Assembly: GCA_000715855.1 (NCBI GenBank)
Contig: KL571233.1
Span: 54,685 to 60,169, forward strand
Direction: 5' to 3'
Source of the DNA: Actinoplanes liguriensis
GTDB taxonomy: Bacteria; Actinomycetota; Actinomycetes; Mycobacteriales; Micromonosporaceae
DNA length: 5,485 nt
Under the pieces are notes generated by a model that saw nothing but the letters and a program-made list of their open reading frames with translations, was not told the origin of the DNA and ran no database searches. Positions 1 to 5,470 of the stretch are shown one piece after another; within the stretch, counting starts at the first letter, position 1; each line of letters opens with the position of its first letter. The position numbers were made by a program, and so were the translations under genes.

Positions 1-33
1 GCCAGCCCGCTCAGAGATGTGTATAAGAGACAG
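1..33. other. Tn5/Nextera adapter remnant at left contig end
   Basis: Positions 15-33 match the 19-bp Tn5 mosaic end used in Nextera libraries (AGATGTGTATAAGAGACAG). Bases 9-14 (GCTCAG) differ by one base from the end of the standard read-2 adapter (GCTCGG), but bases 1-8 do not match it well. They may be degraded adapter or a chimeric genomic scrap. Nothing in 1-33 should be treated as contiguous with the sequence from 34 on. Any reading frame that starts here, such as one beginning MYKRQ, is an artefact. Confidence 0.95.
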
Positions 34-34
34 C

Positions 35-184
35 ACCCGCGCGGTGATCGCCTCGATCCGGCACGAGGACACCCCCTACGACGAACTCCTGATGAGCGGC
101 GTGCCGCGGGACGAGGCCCGCGCCCGGATCCGCGCCCGGATCGACACCCTCCTGGCCCGCTGGCGCCGGCCCACCACCCGCTAG
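35..184 (+). CDS. C-terminal fragment of a DUF2293-like protein
   Basis: The frame is open from the adapter junction to TAG at 182-184 and encodes 49 residues, with no start in view because the gene is cut by the contig end. The peptide contains AVIASIRHEDTPYDELLMSG followed by a basic amphipathic stretch (DEARARIRARIDTLLARW). An H-x-x-T-x-Y-D-x-L-L core followed by AR-rich helix and a final W is what I remember of DUF2293, a domain of unknown function found in actinobacteria and fungi. Codons are strongly G/C at the third position. No function can be assigned. A hairpin terminator candidate follows 20 nt after the stop. The family call is from memory of the pattern and rests on a short fragment. 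Confidence 0.6.
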   Translation, partial: TRAVIASIRHEDTPYDELLMSGVPRDEARARIRARIDTLLARWRRPTTR

Positions 185-203
185 ACCCGACGCCGGATCG
201 CTC

Positions 204-228
204 CGCGAGGGGACGGGATCCCCTCGCG
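204..228 (+). terminator. Perfect 10-bp hairpin, probable intrinsic terminator
   Basis: Arms CGCGAGGGGA (204-213) and TCCCCTCGCG (219-228) are perfectly complementary around a 5-nt loop (CGGGA). The hairpin lies 20 nt after the stop of the DUF2293-like fragment. There is no U-tract after it, which is common for terminators in high-GC actinobacteria. It could act in either direction, but the position favours the + strand gene. Confidence 0.7.
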
Positions 229-309
229 AGTCGGATCCGTGGAATGTGGCTCGCCAGTCGTCTACCGGGCCCTCCGGCACTACCAGGCGAACCCGGCTGA
301 CCGCCCGGA

Positions 310-356
310 GCTTTCCGGCGCTGCGGGGCTGGAACGCGTACGCCGAAAGCGGTTTT
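310..356. terminator. Weak bulged stem with short T run
   Basis: GCTTTC-C-GGCG (310-320) can pair with CGCCGAAAGC (341-350), leaving one bulged C and a 20-nt loop. TTTT follows at 353-356 on the + strand. It sits 18 nt beyond the stop of the minus-strand TetR gene, so it could be a bidirectional terminator for the convergent DUF2293 and TetR genes. The long loop makes this uncertain. Apart from the two hairpins, I see nothing coding in 185-373. Confidence 0.35.
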
Positions 357-373
357 GATCGGGAACCGGCAGG

Positions 374-964
374 TCAGGGGGCGTAGCCGCGGAGGATGAA
401 CGCGATCGTCTCGGCCAGGCCCTGCTCGGCCTGGTCGTCGGTGAAACCGCCGCTCAGCGCCAGGTCGGTGATGCCCTGCAGGGTCGCGGCGAGCGGGACG
501 GCGAGCAGCATCACCGAGCCTTCCCGGACCTCGCCGCGTCGCTGACCGTCCTCGATCAGGTCGGTGGCCACGGTCATCACGCGGTGCATGGACTCGATCA
601 GCTCGGGCGGGGCGTCGGGCTCGTGCTTGCGCGAGAACATCAGCTCGAGCAGGGCCGCATTGTTCATCGCAAAGCCCACATATGTCCTGGTCAGGACGTC
701 GAGTCGCTGACCGAACGAATCATCGGCCCGCTCCAGGGCCCCGGCCATCACGGTGGTGAGACGGTCGAAGCCGGCCATCGCCAGCGCGTCCAGCAGGGCC
801 TGCTTGGTCCGGAAGTGGCGGCTCGGCGCGGCCGGGCTCACCCCCGCCTCGCGGGCCAGCTCACGCAGCGACAGCTCGCCGGGCCCGCGATCGCGCAGGG
901 TGTCCTCGGCCAGGCCGAGCAGCGCGGCGCGCAGGTCCCCGTGGTGGTAGGGACGGGTCTTCAT
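374..964 (-). CDS. TetR/AcrR-family transcriptional repressor
   Basis: A 196-aa cytoplasmic DNA-binding regulator, normal length for the family. The N-terminus YHHGDLRAALL (6-16) is typical of a TetR subgroup. The helix-turn-helix lies at about residues 31-61, with LSLRELAREAGVS, then the recognition helix and the SRHFRTKQALLDAL segment that is conserved in TetR proteins as HF/YFxxKxxLL. The remaining roughly 130 residues are the helical ligand-binding and dimerisation domain, probably of the WHG (TetR_C_33) type seen with this kind of N-terminus. The start is ATG at 964, with no usable Shine-Dalgarno sequence. TAGGCT (976-971 on this strand) lies 6 nt upstream, so the mRNA may be leaderless. 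It is divergent from the metallo-hydrolase, and an inverted repeat overlaps its promoter, so autoregulation and control of the neighbour are likely. The ligand is unknown. Confidence 0.93.
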   Translation of the reverse strand: MKTRPYHHGDLRAALLGLAEDTLRDRGPGELSLRELAREAGVSPAAPSRHFRTKQALLDALAMAGFDRLTTVMAGALERADDSFGQRLDVLTRTYVGFAMNNAALLELMFSRKHEPDAPPELIESMHRVMTVATDLIEDGQRRGEVREGSVMLLAVPLAATLQGITDLALSGGFTDDQAEQGLAETIAFILRGYAP

Positions 965-971
965 GCCCCCA

Positions 972-989
972 GCCTACCGTGATGTAGGC
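972..989. promoter_or_regulatory. Inverted repeat, candidate TetR operator
   Basis: GCCTAC (972-977), 6 nt, then GTAGGC (984-989): an 18-bp dyad with perfect 6-bp arms. It overlaps the -10-like hexamer TAGGCT on the minus strand that would drive the TetR gene. The same GCCTAC half-site recurs at 1011 and 1029. Operator function is inferred from dyad symmetry and from the position between a TetR gene and its divergent neighbour. Confidence 0.6.
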
Positions 990-996
990 GACGAAC

Positions 997-1038
997 ACAT
1001 TGTGATCATTGCCTACATTGTTATCACCGCCTACATTG
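997..1038 (+). repeat. Three ACATTG elements at exact 18-bp spacing
   Basis: ACATTG occurs at 997-1002, 1015-1020 and 1033-1038. The second and third copies extend to an identical 10-mer, GCCTACATTG (1011-1020 and 1029-1038). The first and second share ACATTGTGATC and ACATTGTTATC, 10 of 11 bases. GTGAT (1002-1006) and ATCAC (1023-1027) also form a wide inverted pair. An 18-bp step is close to the size of one TetR operator, so the array may hold several regulator dimers side by side. It lies within the region of the hydrolase promoter. Confidence 0.6.
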
Positions 1039-1043
1039 AGGGC
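1009..1043 (+). promoter_or_regulatory. Candidate leaderless promoter of the metallo-hydrolase gene
   Basis: TTGCCT (1009-1014, 4/6 to the -35 consensus), a 17-bp spacer, and TACATT (1032-1037, 4/6 to TATAAT, fitting the actinobacterial TAnnnT pattern). The -10 ends 6 nt before ATG at 1044, which would put transcription start at or next to the start codon. A GAGG lies at 1038-1041 but is only 2 nt from the ATG, too close for a normal ribosome binding site. The -10 overlaps the third ACATTG repeat, so repressor bound there would block transcription. Confidence 0.5.
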
Positions 1044-2084
1044 ATGCCTTCCCACCTCGCAGCCCAGTTCGGCGGCAAGTCGACCGGAGCACGCCTCGCC
1101 CGCGTCGAGGCCTCGCCCCAGTTCTCCGACGGCAAGTTCCGCAACAACGTGCCGACCAACTCGTCGCTGTCCCTCAGCGCCCTCCCCCGGGTCGCCGTCG
1201 CCGCCTTCACCGGGACGCAGGCGCGCCGGCCGCACCACGCCATTCCGCTGGTCAACACCGATTTCGAGCAGGCCGAGGGCCTGCACATCACCTGGTTCGG
1301 CCACTCCACCGCGCTGATCGAGATCGACGGGCGCCGCGTCCTGCTCGACCCGGTCTGGAGCGAGCGCTGCTCCCCGTCCCAGCTCGCCGGGCCGCGACGG
1401 CTGCACGAGCCGCCGATCCCGCTGCACGAGCTGCCCGCGGTCGACGCCGTGGTGATCTCCCACGACCACTACGACCACCTGGACATGACGACCGTCCAGC
1501 ATCTGGCCGCGCAGCACCCGGCGACCTTCCTGGTCCCGCTCGGCGTCGGCGCGCACCTGGAGCGCTGGGGTGTGTCCCCGGCGCGCATCGCGGAGCTCGA
1601 CTGGAACGAGTCGCACCGGGTCGGGGACCTGGAGCTGACCGCCACGCCGGCGCGGCACTTCTCCGGGCGCGGGTTCAGCCGTGACGACACGCTCTGGGCC
1701 AGCTGGGTGATCAAGGGCCCGACCCGCCGGGTGTTCTACTCCGGCGACACCGGCTACTTCCCCGGCTTCACCGGGATCGGCACCGAGCACGGCCCGTTCG
1801 ACGCCACGCTGGTGCAGGTCGGGGCCTATGGCGGCGACTGGCCCGACATCCACATGGTCCCCGAGGACGGCGTCTCAACCCATGTGGACGTACGCGGTGG
1901 TCTGCTCATCCCCGTCCACTGGGCCACCTTCGACCTGGCCACCCACAAGTGGGCCGAGCCCGCCGAGCGCACGTGGCGCGAGGCGAAAGCGCGAGGCGTC
2001 CGCCTGGCGATCCCGCGCCCCGGCGAGCGCGTCGACGTCGACAACCCGCCGGAGATCGACGCCTGGTGGCAGCAGGTCGCCTGA
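1044..2084 (+). CDS. Metallo-beta-lactamase-fold hydrolase, UlaG/NAPE-PLD-like
   Basis: A 346-aa protein of the Lactamase_B_2/COG2220 type, the group that includes UlaG lactonases and N-acyl-phosphatidylethanolamine phospholipase D. About 80 N-terminal residues precede the fold. Then come HITWFGHSTALIEIDG (81-96), LLDPVWS (100-106) and the metal motif HDHYDH (140-145; H140, H142, D144, H145). Further likely metal ligands are H205 (ARHFSG), D235 (SGDTGY) and H292 (PVHWATFDLA), with H270 in the DIHMVPEDGV segment. The full set for a dinuclear metal site is present. The HYDHLD form and the VHWxTFDL ending favour the NAPE-PLD-like branch, suggesting a phosphodiester or lipid-like substrate, but the substrate cannot be read from sequence. 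No signal peptide is obvious. ATG 1044 is chosen over the in-frame ATG at 963, whose extra 27 residues translate the operator region. The gene is divergent from the TetR gene, which probably represses it. Confidence 0.9.
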   Translation: MPSHLAAQFGGKSTGARLARVEASPQFSDGKFRNNVPTNSSLSLSALPRVAVAAFTGTQARRPHHAIPLVNTDFEQAEGLHITWFGHSTALIEIDGRRVLLDPVWSERCSPSQLAGPRRLHEPPIPLHELPAVDAVVISHDHYDHLDMTTVQHLAAQHPATFLVPLGVGAHLERWGVSPARIAELDWNESHRVGDLELTATPARHFSGRGFSRDDTLWASWVIKGPTRRVFYSGDTGYFPGFTGIGTEHGPFDATLVQVGAYGGDWPDIHMVPEDGVSTHVDVRGGLLIPVHWATFDLATHKWAEPAERTWREAKARGVRLAIPRPGERVDVDNPPEIDAWWQQVA

Positions 2085-2090
2085 CCCCGA

Positions 2091-2582
2091 TCAGTCGGCC
2101 CGGCCCGAGCCCACGATCAGAATGGTGAGGTCGGGCCAGCCGTCACGGTCCTCCCCGGCCGGCGGCGGGCGCATCATCGTGAGCCGGACCTCGCGCGGCC
2201 ACCAGCGGGTCGGCTCCCGCCAGGCACACTCGACGATCCTGGCGGCGGCATTGTCAGCGCAGTCACCGACCTGCTCCCAGTGGTCGAGCTGCGTGGCGAC
2301 GAGCTGCCGCGACCGCAGCCACGGCGAACGCGGCGGCAGCGCGTAGGTCCGCACGGTCGCCGCCCCACGGTCGTTCCGCAGACCGAGAGCGATGATTGCG
2401 GCACGGTCGCCGACGACCGTCTGGTACCCCTCGCCCGCGGGGAGCTGTGTGGTCGCGCCCGCGGGCGGAACGATCTCGTGCGCGGCGCCGGCGGCGTGCC
2501 GGCGTACTGCAGCAATGGTGGCAAAAGCGGCCAGAAGGAGCACAGCGGTGGCGACGGCGAGACTTCGTGGACCGATCCGCAC
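2091..2582 (-). CDS. Small single-pass membrane-anchored protein of unknown function
   Basis: With GTG at 2582 as start, the product is 163 aa: MRIGPRS, then a hydrophobic segment at about 8-26 (LAVATAVLLLAAFATIAAV), then RRH. The rest is a soluble domain with two cysteines (C108 and C119, in VGDCAD and VECAWRE) that could form a disulfide outside the cell, and a beta-rich end (PDLTILIVG). The segment is either an uncleaved anchor or a signal sequence; no lipobox is visible. An upstream ATG at 2732 would add 50 residues but would run 108 nt into the divergent gene, so I prefer 2582, although it has no clear Shine-Dalgarno sequence. The stop is only 6 nt from the stop of the convergent metallo-hydrolase. 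I do not recognise the family. Confidence 0.6.
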   Translation of the reverse strand: MRIGPRSLAVATAVLLLAAFATIAAVRRHAAGAAHEIVPPAGATTQLPAGEGYQTVVGDRAAIIALGLRNDRGAATVRTYALPPRSPWLRSRQLVATQLDHWEQVGDCADNAAARIVECAWREPTRWWPREVRLTMMRPPPAGEDRDGWPDLTILIVGSGRAD

Positions 2583-2624
2583 AGCGGGAGTCCAGGGCTG
2601 ATCCGGCCGCGCGAGAATGCTGCG
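2583..2624. promoter_or_regulatory. 42-bp divergent intergenic gap
   Basis: If both GTG starts are right, this gap must serve two divergent genes. On the + strand GAGAAT (2613-2618) lies 6 nt before GTG 2625 and matches 4/6 of the -10 consensus, in the same geometry as at 1032-1043, but I see no -35. GAGA (2613-2616) could alternatively be a weak ribosome binding site 8 nt from the start. No dyad stands out. Confidence 0.25.
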
Positions 2625-3059
2625 GTGGAGCCGTTGAACACCGGTGAGCCGCCGGCGCGCGAGACCATCCGGCGGGCGCTGCGCGTCGCCGAGGAGATTT
2701 GCGCGTACAGGCCCGGGCCCGGCCGTCCGCACGCCGACGTGTGGCTGGGCAGCGCCGACGCGTTGCGCTGGATCCTCGGGTCACGGGCGGTCACGCCGCT
2801 CAGCGGCCAGGAGCTCCCCGCCGGCCCGGACGGCGCCGCGGCGCTGGCCGAGATCGACTACGCGGACGCCTGCTTCCACGGTGGGCGGTTGCCGGTCGGC
2901 GGGGCGGGCACCACGGCGTACGTGCTGGGGGTTCAGGACGCCTTGATCTGGGTCCTCAACGGCAACTCCTTCGCCGACACCCTCCACGACGACGAACTGC
3001 GCTCCCGCTACGCCTTCGACCCCACCGACTCGCCGGTCCACAAGCACATCCAGCAGTAG
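2625..3059 (+). CDS. Uncharacterised 144-aa protein with repeated LGxxDALxW motif
   Basis: GTG start at 2625, giving MEPLNTGEPP and then a helix, ARETIRRALRVAEEICAY (11-28). Two related segments stand out: LGSADALRWILG (41-52) and LGVQDALIWVLNG (101-113), sharing LG-x-x-DAL-x-W-x-L at 60-residue spacing, as if two similar helical units flank a central loop. The protein is acidic, without a signal peptide or membrane segment, so probably cytoplasmic. The frame is open upstream to 2280, but that stretch is antisense to the membrane protein and reads as a shadow. A weak GAGA lies 8 nt before the start. Third codon positions are strongly G/C. I do not know the family and infer no function. The last 52 nt overlap the end of the disrupted minus-strand gene. 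Confidence 0.65.
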   Translation: MEPLNTGEPPARETIRRALRVAEEICAYRPGPGRPHADVWLGSADALRWILGSRAVTPLSGQELPAGPDGAAALAEIDYADACFHGGRLPVGGAGTTAYVLGVQDALIWVLNGNSFADTLHDDELRSRYAFDPTDSPVHKHIQQ

Positions 3060-3364
3060 AGGGACTCGTCGTGCTCGCGGGCACGGACAGCCAGCGCGAC
3101 GAAATCGGACACCAGCCCACTGAGGAACTCCACGTCGGCGGGCCGGCTGAACTCCTCGATGGTGCCCACCGCCCAGCCAGCTCCGGCGCCCGCCCGGCCG
3201 CGATGCCGGCGAGCACGTCGCGGGCACTGTCGTTCAGAACGGTGACCCACGGCCCTCGTGCTCCAGGTCCTGCTCGCCGCCTCCGGCCAGATCAGACGCG
3301 CGTCGACCAGGTCGGTGCTCCACTCCCGGCCGATCACGAAACCGACCAGTTTGCCCAGGATCAC
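3008..3364 (-). pseudogene. Frame-disrupted small gene downstream of the primase-helicase
   Basis: One minus-strand frame is protein-like at both ends but not in the middle. From GTG 3364 it reads VILGKLVGFVIGREWS and ARLIWPEAA, and near the end VGTIEEFSRPADVEF and LVSDFVALAVRAREHDES, stopping at 3008. Between about 3245 and 3180 it becomes arginine-rich with poor third-position GC (about 11/21). A neighbouring frame there reads VTVLNDSARDVLAGIAAG with about 21/24 G/C third positions. A third frame may carry EQDLEHEGR just before (about 3275-3250). The simplest reading is a single ancestral gene of about 118 codons broken by two or three small indels that restore frame, or sequencing errors in a real gene. 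The start is uncertain; the first frame is also open upstream into the helicase end. It lies 86 nt after the helicase stop on the same strand. The family is not recognised. A competing + strand frame through 3481 cannot be fully excluded. Confidence 0.4.
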
Positions 3365-3450
3365 GACCGGCTCGACAGTTTTCAGCTGGATCCCGAACGT
3401 GACGATGACTTCGGCATCGGCGCGTACGGCGGCGGCCGGTACGAAAGCCG

Positions 3451-5470
3451 CTACTGCCTGGTGAAGCCCAGCGCCCGATAGCCAGGCATTCGGCGCTGCA
3501 GCGAAACAGCCAGGATCGGCGTCGCCGGGTCGTGGTAGTCGTGCACCTCCGCGACGTCCTTTCCGGGCGCGGCGCGGATGACCCGGCCGGCGCACTGGAC
3601 CAGGAGGCCGTCGAAGGAGATCGGCCCCGCCAGGAACAGGGTGTCGAGTACAGGTGCGTCGAAACCTTCGCCGATGAACGGGGTGGTGCCGATGACCAGG
3701 ATCCCGTCACCAGCCTTCGCCTCGGCGAGCCGGTCGACTGCAGCACGCCGATCCGCCGTGGACATTCCACCCTGCAGCAGGAGTGCCTGATGTCCGCGAT
3801 CCGCGAGGAGCGAAGCCAGAGCTTCGACATGGGCGACCCTGCGGGTCAGCACGAGACAGTTGCGCCCCTTGGCGAGGGCAGCCGTGACGTCGTCGATGAT
3901 CTGGGTGTTTCGTGTTTCATCCCCGATCAGGCAGCGATGCACGGCCGCCAGTGCGCCCGGCGACGACAGGTCCTCCTCATCGGCCCGGAACTGGGTCTCA
4001 TGGACGAACAACAGACGGCGCGGACCGGCCTCTTCCTGCCAGACGGCGGCGAGCGTATCCGGGTCTTCGTCGGTCACGGTGTGCCGAACGGGGCCAAGCT
4101 GCCAGGTCACGAGTTCACCGAGCCCGTCCCGGCGGGACGGCGTCGCGGTGAGCCCGAGCCAGAACTGCGCGCCGATCCGCTTCACGGCATGGTCATACGC
4201 AGCAGCGGCAAGGTGGTGACATTCGTCGACGATCACGTGCCCGTACCCGGCGGTGATGTCCGCGACGTCGGCACGCCGGGCCAGCGATGGCAGCATCGCG
4301 ACATCCACGACACCGGTGAGCTTGCGCCGGCCGCCGCCGAACTGCCCCGGCCGTACGCCGAGGAACTGCTCGATGCGTGATCGCCACTGCTCGGCCAGCG
4401 CTTTACGATCGACGAGAACCAGGGTCGAGGTTGCGCGTTCGGCGATCATCGCGCAGGCCATGACGGTCTTGCCGGAGCCCGGCGGAGCCACCAGCATGCC
4501 GTCGTCGTAGGCGAGCATTGCACTCACCCCGGCGCTTTGCCTGGTGGTCAGCTCGGCGGTGAAAGCGACCTCGATCTCCCTGCCGGCACCCCGGGTATCG
4601 GTGATCACCAATCGGGATCCGGCATCCTCGACGATTCGTCCGATCGCGTGCCGCAGTCCGCGCGGGAGAACCAGGCGGCCGTCCAGTGTGATGTCGTATC
4701 CGCGAAGGAACCGTGGCGTGTCCCAGGTCGACTTGCGAAGCCGCTGCAACTCGTAGAATTTCGGATTGGCCAGCGAGGCCGCGTGCTTGAACGTGGCCAG
4801 CGCGGCGGCCGGCAGTTGCGATGCGTCGATACTCAGGCCCGCCGCGAGGTCTGCCTGCACCGTCATCGGCAGCGGCGGGTGGACCTTTGTAGCGTCCGAC
4901 CTGCTCATCTTCGCCACACCGGAGCCGACGACGGCCTGTTTCGCGCGACGGGCGACTCTATCCGCGTCGCCTGGGCTGAGCCGGTCGAGGACTGACAGGA
5001 AAGCCCACTGGTCCTCGTACGGCTCCAGGGTCGCCAGGTCGAGGAAGAGCGTAAGCCCGTCTCGGCGGCGCCGGCCCTGCAGCGGCGCCGCGATCAGGTT
5101 TCCGAGGCCACCGTCGGGCAGGACGTCCTGATTCGGGAACAGCCGGTCGTACGAGCGCAGGTCCATCGAGCCGCGGAGCACCATGGCCTCATGCACCAGG
5201 ACCGTTCCCACCGATCGGGCCGTAGCAGAAGGAATCGGGTCGGTGAAGAAGACCCAGGCGTGCGCCCCACGTCCTGACTGGGAAATCTCCAAAGCCGCCG
5301 GGACACCGCCGGCTCGGGCGGCTTTGCAATAAGCCAGGGCATCGAGCATCGCAGTGCTGCCATCGAAGTCCGCGACCAAGAACTGGCAGGTGTTGTCGGT
5401 GAACAGCGGATACAGACCCATGAACACGTCACCGACCAGATGGGCGGCAACTACCTCCGCGGTGAGCGGC
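3451..5470 (-). CDS. TOTE-type archaeo-eukaryotic primase fused to SF2 helicase, 5' end missing
   Basis: Residues are numbered from GTG 5427. The AEP (primase) domain spans about 1-150: D20-F-D22 is the DxD metal site, SGRGAH (51-56) the sxH motif with H56, and YDRLFPNQD (93-101) plus GGLGNLIAAPLQ (106-117) are conserved blocks of the TOTE AEP family. After a linker (NPKFYELQRL, 221-230; LVLPRGL, 252-258) comes an SF2 helicase: Walker A PPGSGKT (315-321), motif Ia near LVLVDRKALAEQW, DECHH (401-405), TATP (427-430), motif V IGEGFDAP (585-592) and motif VI QCAGRVIRAAPG (611-622). All look active. The protein is predicted to couple nucleic-acid synthesis to ATP-driven unwinding; TOTE genes are regarded as conflict or defence genes. 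GTG 5427 is not the true start: the frame is open to 5469 and adds 14 family-like residues (PLTAEVVAAHLVGD). At least 672 aa are present; relatives are longer at the N-terminus. The stop is TAG at 3451-3453. Sampled GC is about 67%, against about 76% in the metallo-hydrolase. Confidence 0.88.

Noticed and set aside
11..280. 89-codon minus-strand open frame ending AVSYTHL
   Set aside because: The tail is translated adapter, a familiar Nextera artefact, and the rest is antisense to the DUF2293-like fragment.
963..1043. Upstream ATG at 963 for the metallo-hydrolase
   Set aside because: The 27 extra residues would be translated from the repeats and promoter elements, and this ATG overlaps the TetR start codon. 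ATG 1044 sits at leaderless distance from a -10.
861..1853. 330-codon minus-strand open frame
   Set aside because: It is antisense to the metallo-hydrolase and runs through the operator into the TetR gene. Its composition (V, G, R and A runs) is that of a shadow frame in high-GC DNA.
2280..2624. N-terminal extension of the 144-aa protein back to ATG 2280
   Set aside because: It would be fully antisense to the membrane protein's soluble domain and membrane segment, and its residues are R/G-rich without family-like features.
2699..3481. 260-codon + strand open frame ending FGIGAYGGGRYESRYCLVKPSAR
   Set aside because: The first half is an arginine-rich shadow of the 144-aa gene. The final part looks somewhat protein-like, but it is antisense to an equally plausible minus-strand peptide and has no separate start with a ribosome binding site.
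3532..4380. 282-codon + strand open frame
   Set aside because: It lies wholly antisense to helicase motifs (DECHH, TATP, QCAGR) and shows no recognisable domain.
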